Made by a program: the position numbers and the translations under genes
Assembly (NCBI GenBank): GCA_036703315.1
Contig: DATNPH010000103.1
Location: 1 to 23,971, forward strand
DNA: 23,971 bases
From: DATNPH01 sp036703315
Lineage (GTDB): Bacteria > Cyanobacteriota > Cyanobacteriia > Cyanobacteriales > Coleofasciculaceae
Direction: 5' to 3'
The notes under the pieces: generated by a model
Seen by the model: only the letters and a program-made list of their open reading frames with translations
What the model was told of the DNA's origin: nothing
Database searches by the model: none
In this document: positions 7,945 to 15,781 of the stretch, piece by piece
Numbering within the stretch: position 1 is the stretch's first letter
How the letters are laid out: every line of letters begins with the position of its first letter

Positions 7945-8466
7945 TTAACGAGCTGGTGCCGGCGTTGGAGATTGAGTTGGAGATTGAGTTGGAGATTGAG
8001 TTGATGACAACTGTAGTAGTGAGCGCATATTGTCTAGAATTCTCTCGCGCTGTGTTGGGGTTAAGTTAGAGACAAATTGCGTCTGTGTAGAACGAAACAA
8101 ATCTTTTAGTTGCGTTTGCTGATCGGGAGTAATCTTCATCGCCGCAATCGCCTCAGCAAATCCCCTGCCCTGTCCCAAAGTTGTTTGAAACTGAGTGCGT
8201 TGCTCTTGTGTGACGATTTTCTCAAATTGGCCTTGAGTCTGCGTTGCCAGTTCAGCCAATTGAATTTTTTGTTGGGTTGTCAGTTCAATGCCCGACAGTA
8301 TGGGCAAGAAATCAGTTACTGAGGGAGTTTGAGCTTTGACTCCAATCGGCATCATGGTAATAGCTGCTGCTGTGATAGCTGCGATCGCACCCTGTTTTGC
8401 TGTTATTGCACTAGATTGTACAAATGTCAAGGCTTTGGCTAGCACGGGTTTAAATTTGAGTTTCAT
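7945..8466 (-). CDS. Periplasmic Spy/CpxP-like (LTxxQ) protein with TQSP-repeat tail
   Basis: From the ATG at 8466 the protein has 173 residues; an upstream in-frame TTG at 8526 would add 20 residues without a better ribosome site. It has a basic N-terminus, a hydrophobic segment (GAIAAITAAAITMMPIGVKA) and a likely AQ cleavage region, so export is expected. The mature part is helical and Gln-rich with two LTxxQ-like units (IELTTQQKIQL, KITPDQQTQL) and a third (LTPTQRERI), the hallmark of the Spy/CpxP periplasmic chaperone-like family. It ends in three TQSP repeats. It is clearly related to the proteins at 20119-20559 and 20794-21306. The role is inferred: binding misfolded envelope proteins or metal stress. 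Confidence 0.82.
   Translation of the reverse strand: MKLKFKPVLAKALTFVQSSAITAKQGAIAAITAAAITMMPIGVKAQTPSVTDFLPILSGIELTTQQKIQLAELATQTQGQFEKIVTQEQRTQFQTTLGQGRGFAEAIAAMKITPDQQTQLKDLFRSTQTQFVSNLTPTQRERILDNMRSLLQLSSTQSPTQSPTQSPTPAPAR
7965..8000. repeat. Three perfect 12-bp tandem copies inside a coding region
   Basis: TTGGAGATTGAG occurs three times without mismatch and encodes, on the minus strand, the TQSP repeats at the C-terminus of the Spy-like protein. The unit is a multiple of three, so changes in copy number keep the frame. Confidence 0.9.
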
Positions 8467-8558
8467 AGTGAGCTGTCCGAATTTTTTGGCAAGCCCAACA
8501 ATATAGGCATAAGAGAAGCCAGTCAATCGACTCCACGCCTTTCAGACGTTCTCACTAA

Positions 8559-9779
8559 TCAGTAATCGGTAGGAATAGTTTGTACAAAATCAAACAACTC
8601 ATGAGCCAAGGTTAATTTGCTACAAGGTTTAATCTCTAGCTGGCGTCCTGTTTTATCGATAAGCATGGCTTGATTTGTGTCACTACCAAAGCCAGTGCCG
8701 GGTTGATCGATGGGGTTAGCCACGATCGCATCCAATTTCTTCTCGTTCAACTTTTGTAAGGCTGGTGTGATAATATCCCCTGTCTGGGCAGCAAATCCGA
8801 TTAACCGTTGATGAGGTTGTTTACGGTGTCCCAGCTCTGCCAAAATATCCGGCACTGGTTCCAGAGCTAAGGCTGTGGGGAGCAATTTCTTTGGCAACTT
8901 CTCAGCGTTGTACTCAGCTGGTTTGACATCAGCCACAGCTGCTGCCATCACAATCACATCAGCCTCTGGACAATTTTCAAGCATCGCCTGCCGCATGTTT
9001 TGTGCACTAACCACCCCAATTGCTCGAATGCCTAGCGGTACTTCCCAGGTAGCTGGGGCGTGAACCACTGTCACTACGGCTCCTCGGTGCATAGCAGCTT
9101 GTGCTAATGCTAACCCCATCTTACCGGTAGAAGGATTACCAATGAAGCGTACAGGGTCTAGATGTTCCCGCGTTCCTCCCGTGCTGATTAATACTCGCTT
9201 GCCTACTAAATCTCGTTTCCCGCCAGTCTGTAACAGAGATTGGACAGATGTTACTATCTCAGTAGGTTCTGCCATCCGTCCAGCACCGACGCGATCGCAT
9301 GCTAACAGTCCCATCCCTGGACCAACACTGTGATATCTTGGGTCACTTAACAAGAGTTGCCAATTCCGCTGCACCGACTGCTGTTCCCACATCTCGGTAT
9401 TCATCGCTGGTGCCAACAGCACTGGACAGCTAGACGCCAACACTGTATTAGTTAACAAATTATCTGCTAAGCCGTAAGCTAATTTGCCCAATGTATTAGC
9501 CGTCAGGGGAGCAATCACAAAAACTTCCGCCCATTCCCCCAGTTCAATATGCACAGGGCGAGCATGAGCCGATTGCCAAAAAACCTGATCCGTATAAGCT
9601 GGGTGGCGTGAAAGTGTTGTTATTGTTAGGGGAGTGATAAATTCTTGAGAGGCTTGTGTGAGAATAGCCTTGACTTGAGTTCCAGATTTAAAGACGGTGG
9701 AAATAACTTCACAAATTTTATAGGCGGCGATGCCGCCACCCACGCCAATTAGCACTCGTCTACCATGAAGCGTCGGCAT
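8559..9779 (-). CDS. coaBC: Bifunctional phosphopantothenoylcysteine decarboxylase/phosphopantothenate-cysteine ligase
   Basis: CoaBC carries out two consecutive steps of coenzyme A synthesis: ligation of cysteine to 4'-phosphopantothenate (CoaB) and FMN-dependent decarboxylation (CoaC). The N-terminal CoaC half shows the flavin fold start RRVLIGVGGGIAAYKICEVI, the stretch VIAPLTANTLGKLAYGLADNLL and the substrate clamp motif PAMNTEMW. The C-terminal CoaB half begins KRVLISTGGTREHLDPVRFI and has SSxG-like NPSTGKMG, AAAVADVKP and GFAAQTGD. From the ATG at 9779 it is 406 residues, normal for the fusion; an in-frame TTG three codons upstream exists. The DUF2555 gene lies 140 bases upstream on the same strand and could share its transcript. 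Confidence 0.97.
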   Translation of the reverse strand: MPTLHGRRVLIGVGGGIAAYKICEVISTVFKSGTQVKAILTQASQEFITPLTITTLSRHPAYTDQVFWQSAHARPVHIELGEWAEVFVIAPLTANTLGKLAYGLADNLLTNTVLASSCPVLLAPAMNTEMWEQQSVQRNWQLLLSDPRYHSVGPGMGLLACDRVGAGRMAEPTEIVTSVQSLLQTGGKRDLVGKRVLISTGGTREHLDPVRFIGNPSTGKMGLALAQAAMHRGAVVTVVHAPATWEVPLGIRAIGVVSAQNMRQAMLENCPEADVIVMAAAVADVKPAEYNAEKLPKKLLPTALALEPVPDILAELGHRKQPHQRLIGFAAQTGDIITPALQKLNEKKLDAIVANPIDQPGTGFGSDTNQAMLIDKTGRQLEIKPCSKLTLAHELFDFVQTIPTDY

Positions 9780-9802
9780 AGCATTCAAGATTGAGAGGGA
9801 CT

Positions 9803-9877
9803 AGGGAGTAGGAACAAAGAGGGAGTAGAGAGTAGAAGGCTTCTTTCACCATGTTCTTTCTCCACTCCCTACTCCCC
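9803..9877. repeat. GGGAGTAG repeats with inverted copies between DUF2555 and coaBC genes
   Basis: AGGGAGTAG occurs at 9803-9811 and 9820-9828, and its inverse CTACTCCC at 9869-9876 beside a further ACTCCC. The arms can form alternative hairpins in the transcript between the two minus-strand genes. This may be an intercistronic processing or attenuation structure, or simply a dispersed repeat. Confidence 0.5.
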
Positions 9878-9919
9878 TTCTTCGCTGAGAGAAACTAAAC
9901 CTCCAAACTTAAAACTTGC

Positions 9920-10132
9920 TTAGGCTTCATCGTAGCCTTCCAGGTCTAGCAAGTAGAGGTAAGGCTCAGTCAACTCTGGACGCTGAAATGCCAATGCACG
10001 AAGTAAATGCCAATCCTCCAGCCCTTCAAAGGCACTGGTGTAATCATCCCGTTCCAAACGTCCAGCCAGCTCTGCAACATCATCTGCTGTTAGAGCAGAA
10101 ATATTACGCTTTCCAATGGATAAAGTTGCCAT
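9920..10132 (-). CDS. DUF2555-type small cyanobacterial protein
   Basis: A 70-residue soluble acidic protein of unknown function. The sequence (SALTADDVAELAGRLERDDY, then GLEDWHLLRALAFQRPEL and YLYLLDLEGYDEA) matches my memory of the DUF2555 family, found essentially only in cyanobacteria; a profile search would settle it. The ATG at 10132 has a strong Shine-Dalgarno site, AAGGGAGG, eight bases upstream. A GTG codon directly before the ATG could also serve. It is upstream of coaBC on the same strand. No signal peptide, membrane segment or cysteine is seen. Confidence 0.88.
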   Translation of the reverse strand: MATLSIGKRNISALTADDVAELAGRLERDDYTSAFEGLEDWHLLRALAFQRPELTEPYLYLLDLEGYDEA

Positions 10133-10362
10133 CACTCACGCCTCCCTTGATTAGAATCTGTGTTAAATGCTGTACAGATCTAACAGCCGCTCCTATATTA
10201 TCGCCATTCCCTGACAGGACTAGGTTTTAAAACTACAAAGTTTTAAGTTAAGCAATTGTGAGTTTTTAGGTCAGCCACGGGCTAGTTCTGTCAAATGACA
10301 TTAATCCTTAAAGGAAGCGAGACGTATTATGACACTGCTTGTTTAATTTGTACCGAAAATAA

Positions 10363-10980
10363 TTAGGAACCTACGTTCACTAAAACAAACTCTCGTACCA
10401 CCTCTAAAACTTCTGCTGAAATTTCATGCCCCATATCAAATTCTTTGTACTGCATCGGAGCGCCTAATTTGAGTAAATAATCCCGTACCCGCCGAGCTGC
10501 ACTCAACGGTACAACAGTATCTTGTCTACCATGCACAATTAAGACTGACGGCAAAGGTGGCTCGATGTCTTGAGGTGTTTGATGTAAATAGCCACTTAAG
10601 GAGACTAAACCTGCCAACGGTAATTGCAACCCTATATCTAGAGTCATTGCCCCACCTTGAGAGAAGCCACTCAATATGGTGGCTTCAAGAGAGATACCAG
10701 TGGTACTTTCTAGAGAGAGCAGCCAGTTTGTTAGTAGTTCCTGACTTATCGCTAATCCTCTATAATCATCTCTAGCGAGGTCATACCACATCTTGCCACC
10801 CGCTACCTGAGGGTGAGAAAACGGAGCATCGGGAAACAGGAACTGATAATTGGGCAGGTTCAGCAGAGGCACTAGGGATGCTAGGTCTTGGGCATTAGCA
10901 CCCCAGCCGTGCAAAGCTACGATTAATCCAGCTGGTGATTGACCCGTTGCTGGTGGAATTGAGATAACGTCGAGAGACAG
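10363..10980 (-). CDS. Alpha/beta hydrolase, phospholipase/carboxylesterase family, with probable CTG start
   Basis: A serine hydrolase of about 205 residues resembling bacterial acyl-protein-thioesterase-like carboxylesterases. Visible features: oxyanion region LHGWGANAQDL, nucleophile elbow GFSQGG, the acid in HGRQDTVVP and the catalytic histidine in DMGHE, so the triad looks complete. The reading frame runs upstream from the obvious LHGWG into SLDVISIPPATGQSPAGLIVA, a natural N-terminal beta strand, and meets a stop (TGA) before any ATG, GTG or TTG in a sensible place. A CTG at 10978-10980 has an ideal AGGAG seven bases upstream and falls where I expect the initiator Met. An in-frame TTG at 10914 would delete the first strand. 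The substrate is unknown. Confidence 0.85.
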   Translation of the reverse strand: MSLDVISIPPATGQSPAGLIVALHGWGANAQDLASLVPLLNLPNYQFLFPDAPFSHPQVAGGKMWYDLARDDYRGLAISQELLTNWLLSLESTTGISLEATILSGFSQGGAMTLDIGLQLPLAGLVSLSGYLHQTPQDIEPPLPSVLIVHGRQDTVVPLSAARRVRDYLLKLGAPMQYKEFDMGHEISAEVLEVVREFVLVNVGS

Positions 10981-10987
10981 AGCTTTA

Positions 10988-10992
10988 CTCCT
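10988..10992 (-). promoter_or_regulatory. Shine-Dalgarno site that selects a CTG start codon
   Basis: AGGAG on the minus strand is followed by seven bases and then CTG, which is in frame with the hydrolase. It is the strongest ribosome site near this gene, and no ATG or GTG lies at a suitable distance. Confidence 0.6.
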
Positions 10993-11057
10993 GAAGAATG
11001 CAACTCACCAACAATGTGTGAAGCTGATATTCTAAAGGATAATTACGCAAATGCCAC

Positions 11058-11687
11058 TCACCAATCAGTAATATTTTTGAAACTATCCGGCTTAAGGACG
11101 ATGTGGCGATCGCGATCAATAGCTATTGCCCCCTCACTTTTAAGTTTGCTTAGAAGTCGGGTGACTGTAACCCGCGTAGTACCAATGGCATTGGCTAGAT
11201 TCTGATGAGTCAGACGCACACCGATACGAGTGCCTTCCGCCACGGGTTGACCGATTTCCTGTTTCATCAAAACGAGCAGATGCTGCAACCGCTCCTCAAC
11301 TCGGCGCTGACCGGATATCGCTAGCAAGGCTTCTGTTTGTCTTGTCCGACGCACTAATTGCGGTAAAATAACCTGAGCTAAACGCCCAGAAGCATGGATT
11401 TCTGCTAAGGAAAACCATGTGAGATGGACATCAGATAGCGCTGTTGCTTGATAGCTCTTTAGAATGGAAAACCACTGACCAAAGAACGTTGAAGGCTCAG
11501 CCCAACCAAGCCACACTTCTTCACCATTCTGGCAAAGTGTACTTAGCTGCACTATACCTTGACAGACTTGCCAGACACCTTGTGAAACCAGAGGAATCTC
11601 TTCCCCTTTGGCATAGAAATGTAGTCGGCGTCCTTCCTTTGGTTCGTGCTGATCGCTCTCTAGAATGGCTCTGGAGGCTTGGAGCAT
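11058..11687 (-). CDS. Crp/Fnr-family transcriptional regulator
   Basis: A DNA-binding regulator of the cyclic-nucleotide-binding-fold superfamily. The N-terminal half (about 1-120) is the sensory beta-roll; I do not see the Arg/Ser phosphate-cassette motif of true cAMP receptors, so the ligand is open. The C-terminal winged helix contains VRLTHQNLANAIGTTRVTVTRLLSKLK, whose TRVTVTRLL recognition helix closely resembles that of NtcA, the cyanobacterial nitrogen regulator. The rest is too divergent to call it NtcA. I use the ATG at 11687 (209 residues; AAGG nine bases upstream); a TTG at 11714 would add nine residues. The hydrolase lies 77 bases downstream on the same strand. Confidence 0.9.
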   Translation of the reverse strand: MLQASRAILESDQHEPKEGRRLHFYAKGEEIPLVSQGVWQVCQGIVQLSTLCQNGEEVWLGWAEPSTFFGQWFSILKSYQATALSDVHLTWFSLAEIHASGRLAQVILPQLVRRTRQTEALLAISGQRRVEERLQHLLVLMKQEIGQPVAEGTRIGVRLTHQNLANAIGTTRVTVTRLLSKLKSEGAIAIDRDRHIVLKPDSFKNITDW

Positions 11688-11905
11688 GAGGAGTAACCTT
11701 TCCGGGGGTTTCAAAAACTGGCATATGAAGCCAACCCTAGTGTAATCTCTAAAGGTAAAGACTTGGTAATCAAAAGATTAAGTCAGTCGTCATTAGCCCT
11801 TGGTGTTACTAATCACAACTAGATCCAAGAACCAGACTTGATAAGCTGTTCCACATTTAATCGGCATAGAGCCACTCCAAAAGTCTTTATCAGTGTTTAC
11901 CTTAC

Positions 11906-11926
11906 CTTTGACTTTTGACCTTTGAC
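11906..11926. repeat. Heptamer repeat (CTTTGAC), three copies
   Basis: CTTTGAC, TTTTGAC, CTTTGAC stand in tandem just outside the CHAD gene stop codon. Short tandem heptamers like this are a known feature of filamentous cyanobacterial genomes. The remaining bases between 11688 and 11930 show nothing recognisable. Confidence 0.7.
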
Positions 11927-11930
11927 TTGC

Positions 11931-12935
11931 TTAGCATTGATATGCTACAGAAAACTGATCGGCTGGAGGAAAGGGTTGTAGCACTGTCTGATGGAAATCT
12001 TTTCGGGTTTGGGAGTCTAGATATTCCTGCTGTAAAGATTGCCACTTTTGCCATGCCTGATAACGAGCTTCGGTCAACTGAGCAGCCAGTGTCGGGAGGT
12101 TATCGGTAATTTCTGAATCGAGAGTATTACTCAGAAATTCTGCCAAAACAACACTATCTTGAATATCGCCCAAAATGCTCTGAATTTCTTTGATATCTTG
12201 CAAGTAATCCTTGTAAGCGGAGCCATAGAAGTCAGTAAATAGCTCCATCTGATAACGCACTCGCTTAGCTTGCTTACGCAGATGATGAACACTGTCGCCG
12301 TGGTCATGTAAAAGTTTTACCACTAGATCTGAATCAAGTTCGCCAGGGACACTTACCTCTCCGGCTTCGAGTTTGACTCCTATCAACCAAGCTGGATGGA
12401 GCAAAAATTGACTGATTAATGGCAAAAGCAAATCTGGCAGAATATCGTAAATTGAAATTTCGGCAAATTCTCCATAAGCTGGTTGTTCTAGCCAGTCTTT
12501 AAATCCCTGCTTTAGTTTCTGATAGTGTTCACCTTTGAGAGTCGTTTGAACCTGGTCTAGTGTCTTGTGACGCTGTTTCTCCAGAGCTGCCAAAACTTTC
12601 TTAAGCGACTCTTGTTCTTGTTTCGGTAGTACTGGCAGGTAGCGATTTTGAAGGGTGTCTTGCAGGACATCTAAATCTCGTAGCTCCCCCAGCCGGCGGG
12701 CAATTTTGCCAATTTTTTCTTCTTTAGCCGCTTTGGGCAAATCTAGTGCTGGTGCAAAACCGGTCACGGCTGTACGTAGACGCCGCATTCCAACGCGCAT
12801 TTGATGTAAAGCTTCTGGGTCTTTGTCTTTGAGAACGTCGTTTTCGTGCTTGAGCGTTTTATGAAAGTGTTTTTCAATCGCTAAGCAAGCCCAATTCCCG
12901 AATGTTTTTGGGTTTAGTTTGGTAGTGTTTTTCAT
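11931..12935 (-). CDS. CHAD domain protein
   Basis: CHAD domains are all-helical proteins with conserved histidines that bind inorganic polyphosphate, often localising to polyphosphate granules. Visible signatures: HQMRVGMRRLRTAVTGF near residue 45, LGELRDLDVLQDTL near 85, and HHLRKQAKRVRYQMELF in the second half, each with the basic and His residues typical of the fold. From the ATG at 12935 the length is 334 residues, normal for a stand-alone CHAD protein; a TTG ten codons upstream exists. No ribosome site stands out. No CYTH, polyphosphate kinase or exopolyphosphatase gene is nearby, so context adds nothing to its role. Confidence 0.92.
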   Translation of the reverse strand: MKNTTKLNPKTFGNWACLAIEKHFHKTLKHENDVLKDKDPEALHQMRVGMRRLRTAVTGFAPALDLPKAAKEEKIGKIARRLGELRDLDVLQDTLQNRYLPVLPKQEQESLKKVLAALEKQRHKTLDQVQTTLKGEHYQKLKQGFKDWLEQPAYGEFAEISIYDILPDLLLPLISQFLLHPAWLIGVKLEAGEVSVPGELDSDLVVKLLHDHGDSVHHLRKQAKRVRYQMELFTDFYGSAYKDYLQDIKEIQSILGDIQDSVVLAEFLSNTLDSEITDNLPTLAAQLTEARYQAWQKWQSLQQEYLDSQTRKDFHQTVLQPFPPADQFSVAYQC

Positions 12936-13047
12936 TTTATTTAGATGCGGGCTATCAATCAGCAACCGAAATTATAAGCCCGTACTTATCGATCTTGCTT
13001 AGGTATCCAAACATATCACCCCCCTGAAGTAATATTTGTGGTGTAGA

Positions 13048-13761
13048 TTACGGCAGCCAGGAGGGTTGCGTGATGTCTAGGGGACGGGAAACCCATAAAC
13101 TGTACTGGGTGGAGGTTTCGCCTGTGTGCAGATTCTTGATAAAGGGTTTGCTCGTCCAGATTTGGCAACTACAAATAGGCTTTGGTTCCTGCATCTCAAA
13201 CCCACCGCTGGTGGTTATAAGCTGGAAAAATTCAATGTGCCAATGTGCGGGTTCAACGGCAATATAACTGGCATCTGGGTTGCTTTCAGTTAGACTAGCC
13301 TGCGGATTGTAGTGCTTGATTGCGGTGGGGAGAAAGTCGATATCCAGCAAATAAGACTCGAAACCATGCTGATGAGCAAATTTTAGAATTTCCTGCCAGT
13401 CATGAACCACCTGTTGCTCACCCTGCCGCTGAGTGTCTTTCCCAAAGCAGCATCCGCCAAATAACCATAGGAGTTTTTTTAGGATACTTTCGATGCGATC
13501 GCGATCGCTGTTGATTAGCTCTACATCTTCTGGTAAAAGCAAGCGCTCCGGTACACACCACCAATATTCCCAGGATGTATCAGCATCTAAGGAAATAATG
13601 CGCTTAACCACACCCGGAATGCGATCGCGTCGCTGGATTGCCCGAATTTCCTCCTTAGAACCAGTATTGCCATCAGGGATCGGCAATTCCAGATTTTTCT
13701 CCAAGGGATGTTTAGGTGCGATCGTTATTTCCTCAGGGATCAATGAGTCAAATTCAGCCAC
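13048..13761 (-). CDS. Protein of unknown function, Trp-rich
   Basis: I do not recognise the family. The product is 237 residues and soluble, with no signal peptide or membrane segment. It is rich in tryptophan (SWEYWWCVPERLLLPEDVELI, WHIEFF, CQIWTSKPF, YSLWVSRPL) and has scattered cysteines (GGCCFGKD, ICSCQIW) that do not form an obvious metal motif. The start is GTG at 13761, supported by GGGAG seven bases upstream; the ATG overlapping that site is out of frame and stops within four codons. HIP1 sites are dense inside it: two overlapping copies at 13495-13508 and one near 13621. Intact frame and ribosome site argue for a real gene. It is upstream of the CHAD gene on the same strand. Confidence 0.75.
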   Translation of the reverse strand: MAEFDSLIPEEITIAPKHPLEKNLELPIPDGNTGSKEEIRAIQRRDRIPGVVKRIISLDADTSWEYWWCVPERLLLPEDVELINSDRDRIESILKKLLWLFGGCCFGKDTQRQGEQQVVHDWQEILKFAHQHGFESYLLDIDFLPTAIKHYNPQASLTESNPDASYIAVEPAHWHIEFFQLITTSGGFEMQEPKPICSCQIWTSKPFIKNLHTGETSTQYSLWVSRPLDITQPSWLP

Positions 13762-13861
13762 AAGTCATCTCCCAAAGTCGCCGCTGCTGTACTGGTTGCT
13801 TAGCACATAATGTTGAAAACAGTAACTGTGCCTTGCCTACTTTGACACGCAACCATTATCT

Positions 13862-14207
13862 TTAAAGGATAAGTTTTTTACACGCACTAACTACATCGAC
13901 ATAATCCTTATCCAACTGTATGACGCCGAGCAATGACTTGGGAGCAGCAGTAAAGTCCACAAGGGCATTAAATACAAGAGACTTTTCCAGTTTGATGCCT
14001 AGACCTGGCTGGAATGAGAACTAGCCTTCGTAGGCCAGGATTTTTGTAGCGGTTGTGACAGCAGGAATTCGGTGAGCCTAAGCCGTGAATGGCAATTATT
14101 GTCCGATTCCGTTTCACTAAGTAGTTCAGTAGTGCAGTGTTAGGGGAGGTGGCAAAAGCTGAGTCGCCCAAAAACAGCTTTCTTAGTTCCATAGAATTTA
14201 GGGACAC
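13862..14207 (-). pseudogene. Probable decayed gene, family not recognised
   Basis: Protein-like segments lie in two minus-strand frames. About 14207-14080 reads MELRKLFLGDSAFATSPN, then LLNYLVKRNRTIIAIHGLG. In a second frame, about 14077-14024 reads AHRIPAVTTATKILAYEG, followed by a TAG. The same frame then continues open from 14020 to a TAA at 13862-13864, including GIKLEKSLVFNALVDFTAAP and LLGVIQLDKDYVDVVSACKK. One frameshift plus one in-frame stop would join them into a single product of about 110 residues. I could not assign a family. The alternative is a chance alignment of short open stretches; the lower-coordinate half is the more convincing coding sequence. Confidence 0.4.
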
Positions 14208-14653
14208 TATGAATTTATGACTCTCGGTAGAGTCGCCGTTGTTGGGGCAACCTTTGAGCGCTCAGTCTTGAGACAACTCACTGATGTTTAACAAGGAAAC
14301 AACCATTAGCTGATGAGCGTCAGCGAGAACTTTATAAAAGTCCAGAGCCTTGGCTCTATTTTCAAGATCAAGATATTACTCGTTTCCTTGTGTTCACATC
14401 ATCCTTTGCAAGTCATTTTCACTTATCTAGCTGTGCAGTTCAATCACTAGTCAAGAGCGATTGATGGTTTACTAGCTGCACCAACGCTCCAAAATCTATA
14501 CCTTGACTCACTACAACCTTGAATCATCAAGGATTGACCACTCGTATTAAGTTCCAAGGAGTTATTATCTAACCCCTGCCACATGTAATTTCTTTTAAGG
14601 AATTCATGGAGAGCCTGGAGCTGATCAACAGCAAATAAAATCAGGCAATTTTT
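14208..14653. other. Gene-poor interval upstream of the pentapeptide-repeat gene
   Basis: No complete gene was found. A plus-strand open stretch from 14285 to 14464 (59 codons, no good start codon) reads protein-like in its middle (ERQRELYKSPEPWLYFQDQD) and could be another relic. A short palindrome AGAGCC-TT-GGCTCT lies near 14343-14356. The promoter of the pentapeptide gene must be here, but no clear box is seen. Confidence 0.5.
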
Positions 14654-15706
14654 ATGAAAGCAAGTGAATTTTTAACAGAAGCTACTCTTCTGAGTCGGCA
14701 TGAAACAGGAGAACAAAATTTTGTTGGTGCCAAACTCATGGGAGCCGATTTCAGTGAAGAAAATTTGAATCGCATTAATTTAAGTGCAGCCCATCTGAAC
14801 GGGGCAAATTTAACCAAGACTCAACTTATCAGAGCAAATCTCAGCAATGCAGACTTGAGGGTTGCTGATCTCTCTAGAGCGCAACTGATTGAAACCACTC
14901 TCTCACGAGCCGACCTAACTAAAGCAACCCTGAGTGAGGCAGATCTCAGTGGAGCCATACTGAGTGGAGCTATTTTATTAGGGGCCGATTTAAAGTTTGC
15001 CACCTTGATTGGAGCGAGTCTAATCGGTGCCTTGCTTAAAGAAGCCAGACTAACAAAGGTGAATTTAACTGGGGCAACCTTAAGTCGAGCAATTCTCACA
15101 CAAGCTGACTTGAGAAAGGCAACGTTGACCCGAGCGATTCTCGGTGAAGCTGACTTGAGTGGAGCAAACTTAAGTGGAGCAACTTTGATTCGAGCTTATT
15201 TAAACCGGGTGAACTTGCGCGGAGCAAATTTGGAAGGTGCTGACTTGAGTGAAGCTGACCTCAGGGGAGCTGACCTTAGTGGTGCCAATTTAAGTGGAGC
15301 TGACCTACAGGGAGCGGATTTAAGGGAGGCGAAGCTTAATAATGCCAATCTCAGTGGCGCTGACTTGCAAAGAGCAAACCTCAGTCAAACAAGCCTAACA
15401 GGAATTCTCTTGAAGAAAGCTAACTTACAGGGTGCAGACCTCAGCAAAGCCAACTTGAACAAAGCCAACTTATCTAAAGCCAATTTATCAGGTGCCAATC
15501 TACTTGAAGCTAACCTATGTGATGCTAACCTGAGTCAGGCTAATTTGCTTCGGGCAGGTTTGCTGCTCTCGTATCTGACAAAGGCTAACCTCAGTGGGGC
15601 TAACCTCAAAGGAGCCAACTTGATTGGGGCTGATTTGAAGGGAGCCAATTTGGATGAAGCGTCTTTAGAAGGAGCAATCATGCCCAACGGCACAACCTTT
15701 AATTGA
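14654..15706 (+). CDS. Pentapeptide-repeat protein
   Basis: Nearly the whole 350-residue chain after residue 25 is built of A(D/N)LXX repeats (for example GADLSGANLSGADLQGADL). Such repeats fold into a right-handed quadrilateral beta-helix, with about sixty units here and one coil per four units. Known relatives include DNA-mimic gyrase inhibitors (MfpA, Qnr) and many cyanobacterial proteins of unknown role, some thylakoid-lumenal. This one has no signal peptide, kinase domain or membrane segment, so it is probably cytosolic. The first 25 residues (MKASEFLTEATLLSRHETGE) form a short cap. The ATG has only a weak upstream CAGG. Long apparent frames on the other strand are shadows of the repeat. 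Confidence 0.95.
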   Translation: MKASEFLTEATLLSRHETGEQNFVGAKLMGADFSEENLNRINLSAAHLNGANLTKTQLIRANLSNADLRVADLSRAQLIETTLSRADLTKATLSEADLSGAILSGAILLGADLKFATLIGASLIGALLKEARLTKVNLTGATLSRAILTQADLRKATLTRAILGEADLSGANLSGATLIRAYLNRVNLRGANLEGADLSEADLRGADLSGANLSGADLQGADLREAKLNNANLSGADLQRANLSQTSLTGILLKKANLQGADLSKANLNKANLSKANLSGANLLEANLCDANLSQANLLRAGLLLSYLTKANLSGANLKGANLIGADLKGANLDEASLEGAIMPNGTTFN

Positions 15707-15737
15707 ACATTAAGGTGCGCTTTCCTTAAAAACTTAT

Positions 15738-15776
15738 AGGAAAAGGGGAACGAAGGATTTTCGTTCCCCTTTTCCT
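15738..15776. terminator. Strong 17-bp hairpin between convergent genes
   Basis: AGGAAAAGGGGAACGAA (15738-15754) pairs perfectly with 15760-15776 around a 5-base loop. On the minus strand the stem is followed within a few bases by TTTTT, making it an intrinsic terminator for the small gene at 15782-16006. On the plus strand it lies just after the pentapeptide-repeat gene and probably serves both. Confidence 0.8.
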
Positions 15777-15781
15777 GATTG

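Noticed and set aside
8559..8561. coaBC and the Spy-like gene at 7945-8466 as one operon
   Set aside because: They share a strand and are 92 bases apart, but no functional link exists and the Spy-like start has no ribosome site continuous with coaBC; co-transcription is unproven.
11058..11687. Crp/Fnr-family regulator as NtcA
   Set aside because: Only the recognition helix is NtcA-like; the sensory half is too divergent to assign the name.
13968..14207. Intact 79-residue minus-strand gene
   Set aside because: Its C-terminal third reads as non-protein-like, while the neighbouring frame carries better coding text; it is better described as part of a decayed gene.
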